From contig NZ_AUMP01000001.1 of assembly GCF_000430745.1 (NCBI RefSeq), forward strand, positions 496,001-560,000: a stretch of DNA of 64,000 bases, given 5' to 3'. Source of the DNA: Fictibacillus gelatini DSM 15865. GTDB taxonomy: Bacteria > Bacillota > Bacilli > Bacillales > Fictibacillaceae. The stretch's first letter is position 1. The number at the start of each line of letters is the position of its first letter. The notes beneath the pieces are model-generated. The model did no database searches. It was not told the DNA's origin and was given only the letters and a program-made list of their open reading frames with translations. Made by a program: the position numbers and the translations under genes. This document shows, piece after piece, positions 16,408 through 25,140 of the stretch.

Positions 16408-18942
16408 TTACTTCTGTTTTTTCCCGATTAAATGTGTGACAAGGATAATCGTAGCCGCCAGTGATCCTCTTTTCCCATAGGCTAAATATTTCCCAGTCCA
16501 AATCGGGCTATATTTGCTTTTGAAATTCCGTAACCCGCTGAAACTGTACATATAGCGCACTTTGTTGAAGATAGCCGCCGCAATCCGTTCATACAAAAAT
16601 GCGGTTTTCGCCTGGCCGACATTCGATAAAGGCGCCATTCCAATATTAAAGTACTTGTACCCATTTTCTTTCGCCCAATTCAATAAATGAATGAGCATGG
16701 CATCCATAATACCGCCAGGTGAATCGGGATAATACCGCATTAAATCAACCGATAACTGCCCAGGCTGATAAACCGGCATGAAATTCATAAAGGCGACAAT
16801 TTTCCCATCTTGATCCGAAAGCGTGGCAATCGGAGCACGTGATAAATAGTCTTCATCAAAATAGCCTAATGAAAATCCTTTTTCTTTTTTCGTTCCTAGC
16901 CACGCATCAGAAACATGGCGCAACTCCTGAAAAAAATCTTCAGAAAATGGCGGGTGATGGACATCGAACGTATACCCTTCACGTTCAAAACGATTGAACG
17001 TCGCGCGCAACCCGGCCCGTTTTTTCCCTGATATGGTGAACGAGTCTAGCGAAATGACCGCTTCTTCGCCTAATTTAAAGAAATTGTAGCCAAGATCATG
17101 ATATAAGGCCATCAGCTGGCCGCTGATTTGATAAAAAATGCAATAATATCCATAGCGGTCGGTCTCATCCGTAAATTCTTTTAAAATGGCAGGGATTGAA
17201 GAAGGTTCCCCAAAAGGATCCCCTAAAACAACAAGCCGTTTTCCCACTTTCGCAAATTGCAGCATCGCTTTTCCGTCACTGCTAAAATAAAAGCGTTTAT
17301 CGCCTAAAAACCCTAGATGGCTCAATACATTTCCGCCATGCTCTGCCAGAAACGCCTCGAGCTTCTTATCATCCGCCTCTTCCCCCGGCAGCTGATCATG
17401 GGCTTTGTCAAAAATGATGACAAAGACGGTAATATAAATGCAGGCAAAGAGGAACGCAGAAAACGTCACAGAATATAATCCGATATATGAGCCTGTATAA
17501 CCGCTTAAATCAAGCAGCAATTTTGTCAGCCAGACAAACAGGCATAACGTGATGATCGAAAGAATGATCATATGGAATACGCTTGCTGACGTAAACGGCA
17601 GGCTTCTTCGTTTAAACCGGCCCCTGAGCGTATACAATAACCCTGCGACAATTAATAAAATAATCGCGACCAACACCCATAACGTCAACAAATTTAAGAT
17701 GCTGGCGGCAACGAGAGCGATAATCGCCATGTAATACGCCCGTTTCGTTTTCCGGTAAATTTCCTTTACTAAAAATAAAAGGATAAGCCCGCAACCAAAG
17801 GTAAGCGCATGGTCTAAATAGATGAGCTGGACCGGAAGTTCAAAATCCGCTCCACCGCTCGCTAATAAATAAACGACTTCAAATGAGACGAGCATGAAAA
17901 TCCATAAACTTGAAAGAAGAATAAGGGCAGAAAGCGACCATGAACCAAGCCGTATAAAAAATTGGCGCTGCAATGTCCAGATTACACCTGTTGTTTCAAT
18001 AGCCGGCGTTAAAAAACGGTTATCGTCCATCTTTTTCATGACCACACCCGTCATTTCCAGTGCGGCAAAAACAAGACCTAACCCGAATGGAATAAAATAA
18101 TAAGCAATCCGATATAAAAGAAGCGCGGTTAATACAGCGCCTTTTTCAATATCAAACGCTTGCATCCCAATTAAAAACATTAAATCAAACGACCCAAAGC
18201 CACCGGGGATCAAACTGATAACACCGGCCGTTGCAGCAACCGTATAAACGCCGATCGTTTGTGCAAATGTCAAATCAATCCCCGTCAATTTCAAAATGAC
18301 ATAGAGAACAACGCCCGCCGACAGCCACTCAACGAATGAGACGGCAGAATACATGAGCGTATATTTCGGGGAAATCGAATCGCTCTTTTTTAATTTTGAA
18401 ACTAAAATATAGGCGGGGACGATTAATGCGACACCGACAAATACAACCCACATCCATACTTTTTCATCAAGAACGACATGAGCCGGAAAGACGTTAAATA
18501 AAGAGAGAAGCGCCAATATGGATAAACCGTTAATAACCGCAGGAGCCATCCAGGCGATTCCTTTTAACAACTGTTTTCCATCATCGACATGCTCGCGATA
18601 AAGCATCGCCCGCAGGCTTGCGCCAATTAAACCGCCAAAACCTAAAATACCGTTAAACGTATTCGCGATCCATGATACACGAAAGATCTTTTGAACAGGG
18701 ATTTCAGTCTTTAATGACCGGACAAGAATATAATCATAAAAAAACATCGTAGCAACCGCAAGTGCACCAACGGCAACCGCAAGTAGAAAGCCGCCATTTG
18801 GAATTTCTTTAATTGCTTTTATTGAATCTTTAAGCGAGAGCCCGGCCAATTCTTTTTTGCCTTGAAAAAAGATAAAGGTAATCAATAAAATAGGAAAAAG
18901 GATCTTCCCTATTTTCAATAAACGTTTTGTCATTTCATTCAT
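16408..18942 (-). CDS. mprF: Phosphatidylglycerol lysyltransferase / flippase MprF
   Basis: MprF adds lysine from Lys-tRNA to phosphatidylglycerol and flips the product to the outer leaflet, lowering surface charge and giving resistance to cationic antimicrobial peptides. 844 residues, near the B. subtilis length. The N-terminal flippase half (to about 500) has at least twelve membrane segments, with GFGGLIGASLRAMLYR and SLIPGGFGSFDLMFL conserved. The cytoplasmic synthetase domain (about 530-844) contains VLGDPFGEP, RAGLRATFNRFEREGY, MDAMLIHLLNWAKENGYKYF and a C-terminal FKSKYSPIWTGKYLAY. It neighbours bacitracin- and Ytr-like operons, an envelope-stress cluster. Confidence 0.93.
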   Translation of the reverse strand: MNEMTKRLLKIGKILFPILLITFIFFQGKKELAGLSLKDSIKAIKEIPNGGFLLAVAVGALAVATMFFYDYILVRSLKTEIPVQKIFRVSWIANTFNGILGFGGLIGASLRAMLYREHVDDGKQLLKGIAWMAPAVINGLSILALLSLFNVFPAHVVLDEKVWMWVVFVGVALIVPAYILVSKLKKSDSISPKYTLMYSAVSFVEWLSAGVVLYVILKLTGIDLTFAQTIGVYTVAATAGVISLIPGGFGSFDLMFLIGMQAFDIEKGAVLTALLLYRIAYYFIPFGLGLVFAALEMTGVVMKKMDDNRFLTPAIETTGVIWTLQRQFFIRLGSWSLSALILLSSLWIFMLVSFEVVYLLASGGADFELPVQLIYLDHALTFGCGLILLFLVKEIYRKTKRAYYMAIIALVAASILNLLTLWVLVAIILLIVAGLLYTLRGRFKRRSLPFTSASVFHMIILSIITLCLFVWLTKLLLDLSGYTGSYIGLYSVTFSAFLFACIYITVFVIIFDKAHDQLPGEEADDKKLEAFLAEHGGNVLSHLGFLGDKRFYFSSDGKAMLQFAKVGKRLVVLGDPFGEPSSIPAILKEFTDETDRYGYYCIFYQISGQLMALYHDLGYNFFKLGEEAVISLDSFTISGKKRAGLRATFNRFEREGYTFDVHHPPFSEDFFQELRHVSDAWLGTKKEKGFSLGYFDEDYLSRAPIATLSDQDGKIVAFMNFMPVYQPGQLSVDLMRYYPDSPGGIMDAMLIHLLNWAKENGYKYFNIGMAPLSNVGQAKTAFLYERIAAAIFNKVRYMYSFSGLRNFKSKYSPIWTGKYLAYGKRGSLAATIILVTHLIGKKQK

Positions 18943-19076
18943 GTTTTGCAGTCTTTCCCCCTCTACATGAGCACGTCCGCTAAACGAGTTACTTTTTCCT
19001 CTACTTTCATTCTTATCCTGAATACGCCATAAAAAACCTTTTTATTTTTCTTTCATCCAATTATGAACAGTAAGAC

Positions 19077-19114
19077 AAAATCTACCATCCTTTTTCCAAA
19101 GAACGGTAGATTTT
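19077..19114 (-). terminator. Terminator of the bacitracin-type ABC operon
   Basis: A 10-bp stem (19077-19086 with 19105-19114, AAAATCTACC/GGTAGATTTT) downstream of the permease gene. Confidence 0.7.
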
Positions 19115-19161
19115 AATTATCTCATAACATCTTTTAAAATTCGAGAACTTATCATAATTTA

Positions 19162-20109
19162 TTAAGCCGCTACATCCCGTTTGTTAAATACAACTAAGGA
19201 AAGTGCTACGAAAATGATAAAGTAAACCGCGAGAACGGTAAGCGAAAAGCCAAGGGTCATGCCTTCAACTAGCGGGGTGCCTGTCGTATATTGTGTTAAA
19301 TCGGTGTTTGCAAATAACACATATTTCACCCAATCATACTTATGCAAAATTTGAATGGCAATAGAGCTGCCCATCGTTAAAAAGATGGAGATGCCAATGG
19401 CGAGCGAGCTATTGCGGAAAACGGTTGACATCATAAAGGCAAATGTGACCATCATAATCAGGCTGATACAGTTTAATCCATATGTGCTCATAATATGAAG
19501 AACCATGTTTTGCTCAACGACTTTTCCATCGGTATAGGCTAAATATGGCGCAGAAACTCCTTCAAATCCGAATAGAATACCGCCTAAAATCCATGAAACG
19601 GCAAATAAAACGACTAACATGAAAACCGCATATAAAAGAGTGGCGATATATTTAGAGAACAACACCATCGTTCGGCTAACAGGGCGGATTAACAACAGTT
19701 TAATCGTCCCCCACGAAAATTCACTGGCCAGAATTCCTCCGGCAATGATAATTGTAAAAATGCTGATGACACTTACTAAATCACTCGTATTATCGACAAA
19801 ACCCCAGAGGCTGTCAGATTGAATCGGCTTTATATTATGCTCAAGCCGGTATTCATTGATCGCAATGTTCCTTTTCACATGTTTTTTAATGTCATCCGGC
19901 AATTTTTCATTCAGCGTTTTTTTGTCTTCTTTAATCTCTTTCGTTACCGCCTGTTTCCAATTTGCATCGTTTGCCTTCTCCGTCGTCGTTTTTTCAATGA
20001 CCCCCATTAAAATGATCCCGCCAACTAATAGAAGGAGCATAATAATGCTTCCGATTCTACGGTAAATTTTCATATTTTCATTTCGGATTAGTCCAATAAA
20101 ATTAGCCAA
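19162..20109 (-). CDS. ABC-2 transporter permease (BcrB-like)
   Basis: 315 residues, six predicted membrane segments with a large extracytoplasmic loop after the first (about 40-110), the layout of ABC-2 permeases of the bacitracin/lantibiotic type. ASEFSWGTIKLLLIRPVSR is the cytoplasmic coupling region that contacts the ATPase. The start codon overlaps the end of the ATPase gene by eight bases, so the two are translationally coupled. Third gene of the operon after the undecaprenyl-PP phosphatase and ATPase. Confidence 0.82.
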   Translation of the reverse strand: MANFIGLIRNENMKIYRRIGSIIMLLLLVGGIILMGVIEKTTTEKANDANWKQAVTKEIKEDKKTLNEKLPDDIKKHVKRNIAINEYRLEHNIKPIQSDSLWGFVDNTSDLVSVISIFTIIIAGGILASEFSWGTIKLLLIRPVSRTMVLFSKYIATLLYAVFMLVVLFAVSWILGGILFGFEGVSAPYLAYTDGKVVEQNMVLHIMSTYGLNCISLIMMVTFAFMMSTVFRNSSLAIGISIFLTMGSSIAIQILHKYDWVKYVLFANTDLTQYTTGTPLVEGMTLGFSLTVLAVYFIIFVALSLVVFNKRDVAA

Positions 20110-21028
20110 CTTGTTTCCCTCCAGTCACTTCAAGGAATTTCTCCTCTAACGTTTTCGTCATTTCCGAAATTCCGTAAATCTTGATCCCTTCTTCGACTAA
20201 ATCAATGACAATGTCCGGAATCGCTTCTTTCTCCATGAGAACGTCGATGTAATCTTCACCTGTTGTTATCACCCCGTCATTCAGTTTAGCCGCAAAAATG
20301 CGTTGGGCCTTTTCAACAGGCTCAACATGAAAGCGGACCGTTTTTTGTTCCTCTCCGCTCACGAATTCAGTGATGTTTTGCACTCCGATTAATTGGCCAT
20401 TTTGCAAGATGCCGATCCGGTCACACATCAATTCCATTTCGGCGAGCAAGTGGCTGGACACGATGACAGCCAGACCTTCTTCCTGGGCCAATTTCCGTAA
20501 GTAATGGCGAATTTCGCGGATGCCCGCCGGATCGAGCCCGTTTGTCGGTTCATCAAGGATTAAGACAGATGGCGAATGAAGCAACGCCTGGGCAATTCCT
20601 AATCGCTGGCGCATTCCGAGCGAGTACGTTTTCACTTTATTGTGAATGGCGTCCTCCAGCCCGACAAGCTTCACGACTTCTTTAATCCGCTCTTTTGTCA
20701 CACCTTTGACCATCCGGCTATAGTGGATTAAATTTTTATACCCGGATAAAAACTTGTACATTTCAGGATTTTCAACGATCGCCCCAATATGTGAAATCGC
20801 TTCTTTGAAATTTTTACTAATGTCGTTCCCTTTAATTAACACTTTTCCTTCCGTAATTCCCATCAATCCGACCATCATCCGGATAGTTGTCGTTTTCCCG
20901 GCGCCATTCGGCCCAAGAAAGCCAAAGACTTCCCCTTTATATATATCGAATGTAAGTCCGTGAATGATCGTTTTATTCCCGATCTTCTTTTTTAAATTTT
21001 GAATTTGCACAATCGGTGTTTGACTCAT
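20102..21028 (-). CDS. ABC transporter ATP-binding protein (BcrA-like)
   Basis: 308 residues. Walker A GPNGAGKTT, Q-loop region NPEMYKFLSG, signature YSLGMRQR, Walker B VLILDEPTNGLD, and switch His in SSHLL. A C-terminal extension of about 80 residues after the nucleotide domain is typical of the BcrA/YhcH drug-export group. AGGAGG before the ATG at 21028 fixes the start. It lies 21 bases after the PAP2 phosphatase stop and overlaps the permease. In B. licheniformis bcrA, bcrB and bcrC together give bacitracin resistance; the same three functions are here in the order C-A-B. Confidence 0.87.
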   Translation of the reverse strand: MSQTPIVQIQNLKKKIGNKTIIHGLTFDIYKGEVFGFLGPNGAGKTTTIRMMVGLMGITEGKVLIKGNDISKNFKEAISHIGAIVENPEMYKFLSGYKNLIHYSRMVKGVTKERIKEVVKLVGLEDAIHNKVKTYSLGMRQRLGIAQALLHSPSVLILDEPTNGLDPAGIREIRHYLRKLAQEEGLAVIVSSHLLAEMELMCDRIGILQNGQLIGVQNITEFVSGEEQKTVRFHVEPVEKAQRIFAAKLNDGVITTGEDYIDVLMEKEAIPDIVIDLVEEGIKIYGISEMTKTLEEKFLEVTGGKQVG

Positions 21029-21049
21029 CTTTCTTCCTCCTCTTAACAA

Positions 21050-21649
21050 TTATAAATTTCTCGATTTGTTTTTTGATGGCAAAACACGTTGTTCTGCTTT
21101 TTCATAAATTAACAGCAATCGTTGAATAAAGGAAAGCTTTGGAACGATCCAATAAACGAACAATGCTGAAGTGATGCCGATAAAGGCTCCGGCCAAAACA
21201 TCTACAGGATAATGAACGCCAACCCACACACGAGAGATTGCTACACAAATGGCGAGAATCAGCCATACCCATCCTTCTTTTCTTCGCATCAGCCAAAAGG
21301 ATGCACAAATGGAAAAAAACAAAATCGAATGATCGCTTGGAAAAGAATTATCCACGGCATGTTCAATCAGTTTATTCACATGTGGAAGCGACGCAAACGG
21401 TTGGTTATGGGAGTATATCAAGCCTGCCATTTTGCCTGAGGCTTCGGCAATGACAGCCGCAGCCGCCGCATTAAAAACCATTAGCCTATTTTTTTCTCTT
21501 CTTGTAAACCAATAGACGATCATTCCTAAAATAAGAACATACAGCATATTTTCCGCCAGAAATACCGCAACCGGATTAAAAGCCGGATATTGGCCGCCAA
21601 GGTCGTTGATTGAACGGAACAGATCGACATTCAATTGGGAAAAAGACAT
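21050..21649 (-). CDS. bcrC: Undecaprenyl-diphosphate phosphatase, PAP2 type (BcrC-like)
   Basis: Dephosphorylates undecaprenyl pyrophosphate on the outer membrane face, recycling the wall carrier lipid and competing with bacitracin for its target. 199 residues with about five helices. PAP2 motif 2 is NSFPSDHS and motif 3 is SRVWVGVHYPVDV. Motif 1 reads YSHNQPF where B. subtilis BcrC has EPRPF, so the motif-1 Arg is Gln; I believe this occurs in other Bacillus members of the group. GGAGG before the ATG at 21649 sets the start. First gene of a probable three-gene operon with ABC transporter genes, behind a BceR-like box. Confidence 0.85.
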   Translation of the reverse strand: MSFSQLNVDLFRSINDLGGQYPAFNPVAVFLAENMLYVLILGMIVYWFTRREKNRLMVFNAAAAAVIAEASGKMAGLIYSHNQPFASLPHVNKLIEHAVDNSFPSDHSILFFSICASFWLMRRKEGWVWLILAICVAISRVWVGVHYPVDVLAGAFIGITSALFVYWIVPKLSFIQRLLLIYEKAEQRVLPSKNKSRNL

Positions 21650-21724
21650 TTGAATGAACCTCCAACAATTTTTCTTTATTTCATTGTTCCTTAATTCCAT
21701 CATCAATAATAGTTGAAAGTCTAA

Positions 21725-21768
21725 TGTCAAACTATCGATTTACCTTACACAACCTTACAGTTTTGTAA
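21725..21768 (-). promoter_or_regulatory. BceR-like box and promoter of the bcrC operon
   Basis: The palindrome TTACA-GTTT-TGTAA at 21755-21768 matches the TNACA-N4-TGTAA motif of BceR-type response regulators that sense bacitracin. A TTGACA -35 (minus strand, 21725-21730) lies 24 bp downstream, with a weak -10 16-17 bp further on. No bceRS-type two-component genes are in this window. Confidence 0.6.
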
Positions 21769-21774
21769 GATTCA

Positions 21775-22461
21775 TTACTCATACTGCTGTTTCATCCAAT
21801 CAACAATGCTGAGGTTTTCATCATCCCGAAGTTCTTCTACGTCCCGAATGCCGATCAATTCTCCTTCTTTAAGCGCTACGGCCATGTCTAACAGCGGCTC
21901 GATTTCTTTCAATTCATGCGTCGTAATAACAATCGTCCGATGTTCGATATCCAAAAAAGAAATTAAACTTTTAACAATCGCATCCCGGACCATGGGATCC
22001 AGTCCGGAAAAAGGCTCATCCATTAAAATGACCGGGGCTTCGCGGGCAAGTGTCAAAACCATTTTCAGACGGCCGCGACTTCCCTTCGATAAGCTTTTCA
22101 CCCTTTTTTTTCGATCTAACTTCATGAATGCTACAATTTCATCCGCTCTTTCCAGGCTGAAATCGGCAAACTGAGAGGCATAGAACTGAATCGTCTCTTC
22201 AACGGTAAACGGATAATACACGTCCAACTCCGACAAATAGGAAACGGCTTTTGCCATTCTTCTGTCCATAGGAACTCCATTAACGATAACCGTTCCTTTT
22301 GTAGGACGAATTAAACCGGCCATTAACTTTAAGGTGGTCGATTTCCCGCTTCCATTTTCCCCTACAATGCCGATAATTTTACCTGATGGGAGAGTGAAGG
22401 TCACATCTGTTAACGCTTGATGCTTCCAATATCGTTTCGAAACATTTTTAAACTCAATCAT
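21775..22461 (-). CDS. ABC transporter ATP-binding protein (YtrB-like)
   Basis: 228 residues. Walker A GENGSGKST, signature LSKGSRGRLK, Walker B VILMDEPFSGLD, switch His in TTHEL. The compact ATPase without C-terminal extension, with FADFSLERADEIVAFM, resembles YtrB. Its start overlaps the GntR gene stop by four bases (ATGA), so translation is coupled. Last gene of a three-gene operon: membrane protein, GntR regulator, ATPase. Confidence 0.85.
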   Translation of the reverse strand: MIEFKNVSKRYWKHQALTDVTFTLPSGKIIGIVGENGSGKSTTLKLMAGLIRPTKGTVIVNGVPMDRRMAKAVSYLSELDVYYPFTVEETIQFYASQFADFSLERADEIVAFMKLDRKKRVKSLSKGSRGRLKMVLTLAREAPVILMDEPFSGLDPMVRDAIVKSLISFLDIEHRTIVITTHELKEIEPLLDMAVALKEGELIGIRDVEELRDDENLSIVDWMKQQYE

Positions 22462-22838
22462 GCCTTATTCCCCTCCCTTGCCCTGATATGCTCTTCAAGG
22501 CCTTTCATCATCTCTTCGACCGTAAACCCCATTTCCTTCATATCGTCCACAAAGCTGGATATTTGTTCTTCCTTCAACCTTTCCCTAAGCTCGACTAATA
22601 TGGATTCATTTTCGGTCACAAACGTCCCTTGTCCCCTTTTCGTTTCCACAATCCCCATCCTTTCCAGTTCACTGTACGTCCGTTGCACCGTGTTAGGATT
22701 GACGCCTGACTGAATCGCCATTTCCCTCACCGATGGCAGCTTGTCTCCTGCTTGCAATTCTTTGCGCAAAATTTGCCGATTGATTCGTTCTGCCAATTGA
22801 AAGTAAATGGGCTTCGACGCATTAAATTCTTCTCCCAT
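22458..22838 (-). CDS. GntR-family regulator (YtrA-like)
   Basis: 126 residues: an N-terminal winged helix (about 8-76; KPIYFQLAERINRQI, LPSVREMAIQSGVNPNTVQR, RGQGTFV) and a short C-terminal tail, the layout of the YtrA subfamily, whose members repress adjacent ABC transporter operons and respond to wall-active antibiotics. Its Shine-Dalgarno lies in the end of the membrane-protein gene, giving coupling. A candidate operator overlaps the -10 of the operon promoter. Confidence 0.88.
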   Translation of the reverse strand: MGEEFNASKPIYFQLAERINRQILRKELQAGDKLPSVREMAIQSGVNPNTVQRTYSELERMGIVETKRGQGTFVTENESILVELRERLKEEQISSFVDDMKEMGFTVEEMMKGLEEHIRAREGNKA

Positions 22839-22841
22839 TGG

Positions 22842-23612
22842 CTACACCTCAACTTTTCTGTCGATGATCCAACTGGTTATAAAAAATAAAAGAAGGGCTA
22901 CAAGTGAGTCAAAGACCAATTCACCAATATACAGGTTATAACTGAAATTTTTAACGTCAAGTTGATCGGAGGTAAATAATGATACAACATGAATCTGCCC
23001 CCAATGGGTTAAATACGTGTACACCTGACTGGAAGCCATTTTCGTCAACAGCCATACAGAACCGATAAAGAACAGGGCAACCGCTACTCCGCTTGCTACT
23101 TTTCCTACGAGCCTTTGGAGCAATTGATCCATTCCCCAGATGAAACTGATCCAAATCCCTAATTGTAAAGAAGTCACAATGATATGGAGGATAATCAATA
23201 TGCCGATTCGAAAAATGTGTAGTCCCGTTACATTCGATTCTTGAAAAACATCATAATGAAAAACGCAGGAATACAGTACGAACAAACTTGTAATGAAGAG
23301 CGAGGCGACCATGAATAGTAGTCCGGCTGCCATTTTAGCACTAAGCAAGACGGCTCCCGATGCGGGGTTGTGCAGCCATAAATGCATTCTCTTTTTTTCC
23401 AAAGCCAAACTTACTGGCATATAAACAAATAGAAAAAAACAATGAAAAAACAGCAACATCACTGATGTAACGATTAAAAAATCCGGACGGCCAGTTTTCC
23501 ATTCGAGAAAAAAAGCGAAGCCGATGCAAAGAAAAAGGACCGATAATTCAATCACCATCACCGGAAGCCCAAGGCGATACTCCTTTTTCAATAATCCACG
23601 CCAAACGTTCAT
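22842..23612 (-). CDS. ABC transporter membrane protein (Ytr-type)
   Basis: 256 residues, six predicted membrane helices, N-terminal cytoplasmic segment MNVWRGLLKKEYRLGL as in YtrC/YtrD permeases. Likely partner of the ATPase two genes downstream. The stretch LALEKKRMHLWLHNPASGAVLLSAKM resembles the coupling region of this family. First gene of the operon. B. subtilis ytr starts with the regulator instead, so the order differs. Confidence 0.75.
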   Translation of the reverse strand: MNVWRGLLKKEYRLGLPVMVIELSVLFLCIGFAFFLEWKTGRPDFLIVTSVMLLFFHCFFLFVYMPVSLALEKKRMHLWLHNPASGAVLLSAKMAAGLLFMVASLFITSLFVLYSCVFHYDVFQESNVTGLHIFRIGILIILHIIVTSLQLGIWISFIWGMDQLLQRLVGKVASGVAVALFFIGSVWLLTKMASSQVYTYLTHWGQIHVVSLFTSDQLDVKNFSYNLYIGELVFDSLVALLLFFITSWIIDRKVEV

Positions 23613-23650
23613 ATGTGATCCTCCAATTCCACCTATTGTTCCACTGAATT

Positions 23651-23693
23651 AGTGTTCTAGTTACATAGTACACTAATACGAATGAAGGGTCAA
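23651..23693 (-). promoter_or_regulatory. Promoter and YtrA-like operator of the Ytr-type operon
   Basis: On the minus strand TTGACC (23688-23693), a 17-bp spacer and TACTAT (23665-23670) form a good sigma-A promoter. AGTGTA-N12-AACACT (23651-23674) overlaps the -10. The half-sites are those I recall for the B. subtilis YtrA operator. Repressor binding there would block RNA polymerase. Confidence 0.7.
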
Positions 23694-23782
23694 CAAATTT
23701 TACCAAAAATTGAAGAACTGAATCCATTTCTCTCCAAATAATAAACAGACATCGCTGTCATAACGATGCCTGTTCCATTTAA

Positions 23783-24223
23783 TTATTCAAAAATGTAGGA
23801 TAAAACTTTCAATGCTTGCTCTGGCGTCTCAACAACGACCTGCGCTTTGTTGGACAGTTCTTTAAGCGGGTGATGAAGGCTTTCCGGCCGGATTAAAATG
23901 AGCGGCTTTTGCATAGCGATGGCTGTCGCCGCGTCCATTGCCGTATTCCACTGCTTGTACTTTTCACCAAACAGGGCGATGACGACATCCGCTTTCCTCA
24001 GTAAAATTTCCGTCCGCAAATTGTTGATGCTGGAAGCCGCTTCATCCTTTAAAACAGGATTTGGCTGCTTGCCGATAATTTCTTCTCCGACGTTATCCGA
24101 GCGGTCATGATCTTCCATCGGACCGACAAACGTTAATGGAAGCTTCATTTCTTCCGCTTTCAATTTGATTTTCTCACGCCAGTCATCATGAATTTGTCCT
24201 GCTAAGTAGACGATCAGTTCCAT
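23783..24223 (-). CDS. ytoQ: YtoQ family protein
   Basis: 146 residues, near the B. subtilis YtoQ length. MELIVYLAGQIHDDWREKI at the N-terminus, FVGPMEDHDRSDNVGEEI and DVVIALFGEKYKQWNTAMDA are typical; the family is Rossmann-like, related to nucleoside 2-deoxyribosyltransferases, and its biochemical role is not established. AAGGAGG before the ATG at 24223 fixes the start rather than the upstream in-frame codon. Confidence 0.85.
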   Translation of the reverse strand: MELIVYLAGQIHDDWREKIKLKAEEMKLPLTFVGPMEDHDRSDNVGEEIIGKQPNPVLKDEAASSINNLRTEILLRKADVVIALFGEKYKQWNTAMDAATAIAMQKPLILIRPESLHHPLKELSNKAQVVVETPEQALKVLSYIFE

Positions 24224-24277
24224 TTGAAATTCCTCCTTCAGTAAAACTATACCGCAATCCATCGCCCCGTAAACATT

Positions 24278-25057
24278 TTAGTGGAACAACCTGTGACCGA
24301 CATAATCCCATAAATTTTTCCCGATTAAAATGACAGTGACGACGATAAATAATAGGCGAACATAACCTGCACCTTTTTTAATGGCAAAATTCGTACCGAC
24401 AAGTGCCCCCGCCATCATGGCAAGAGCCATTGGAATCCCATATGCATAATTGACAGAACCCAGCGCAATAAAGGTGATGACTGCGGCAATGTTGCTGCCA
24501 AAGTTAAGCACTTTCGCATTTCCTGACGCTTCAACGAAACTGAAGCCGACAGCAAGCAGCGAAAATAAGAAAAAGGAGCCCGTTCCGCCGCCGAGAAAGC
24601 CGTCGTAAAACCCGATCGCAAAGACGACGATTCCGAAAATGACCATCTTTTTCTTCGTCATCCCTTTAAAGGTGGACACCGTCCCCCAGTTTTTTTTGAA
24701 AATCGTATAAATCGTCACGATGATCAATAAACAAAGGACGAGCGGTTTCAAGTTTTCCGATGGGATGAGCCTGACAATATAGGCGCCTGAAACCGAACCG
24801 AGCACCGCAAGCGGAAACAGCTTTAAGACGAACTTTAAATTAATTTGGCCGGATTTCATAAAAGAAGCCATGCTTGTGAGCGAACAAACGGTGCTTGCCA
24901 GCTTATTCGTTCCTAACGCAACGGAAGGAGGAAGCCCGACAAATAATAAAGCCGGTATGGAAATAAGTCCGCCTCCCCCGACGACAGAATCGATGAATGC
25001 CGCGATAAATCCTGCGATGATGATGAACAGCAACAGTTGAAGATGGATATCATGCAT
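24278..25057 (-). CDS. TauE/SafE-family membrane transporter
   Basis: 259 residues, eight predicted helices. The two repeat motifs are present: FIDSVVGGGGLISIPALL near residue 22 and GFYDGFLGGGTGSFFLF near 150. The family moves sulfite, sulfoacetate or other organosulfur anions; E. coli YfcA is the nearest type. AAGGGG precedes the ATG. It is followed by ytoQ on the same strand, 54 bp away. No sulfur-metabolism gene lies adjacent. Confidence 0.82.
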   Translation of the reverse strand: MHDIHLQLLLFIIIAGFIAAFIDSVVGGGGLISIPALLFVGLPPSVALGTNKLASTVCSLTSMASFMKSGQINLKFVLKLFPLAVLGSVSGAYIVRLIPSENLKPLVLCLLIIVTIYTIFKKNWGTVSTFKGMTKKKMVIFGIVVFAIGFYDGFLGGGTGSFFLFSLLAVGFSFVEASGNAKVLNFGSNIAAVITFIALGSVNYAYGIPMALAMMAGALVGTNFAIKKGAGYVRLLFIVVTVILIGKNLWDYVGHRLFH

Positions 25058-25104
25058 AGTCTTTTACCCCTTCTTGTTGTAGATAACTAGAATCATAGTA
25101 ACAT

Positions 25105-25132
25105 AAAAAGCGCATGAATTTTCCATGCGCTT
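25105..25132 (-). terminator. Terminator of the CoA-transferase/dehydrogenase operon
   Basis: A 9-bp stem (25108-25116 with 25124-25132, AAGCGCATG/CATGCGCTT) followed on the minus strand by TTTTAT. Confidence 0.75.
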
Positions 25133-25140
25133 AAACAAAT

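Noticed and set aside
21050-21649. BcrC-like motif 1 with Gln instead of Arg as a lost active site
   Set aside because: Motifs 2 and 3 are intact and I believe the HNQPF form occurs in other Bacillus members of the family, so inactivation is not supported.
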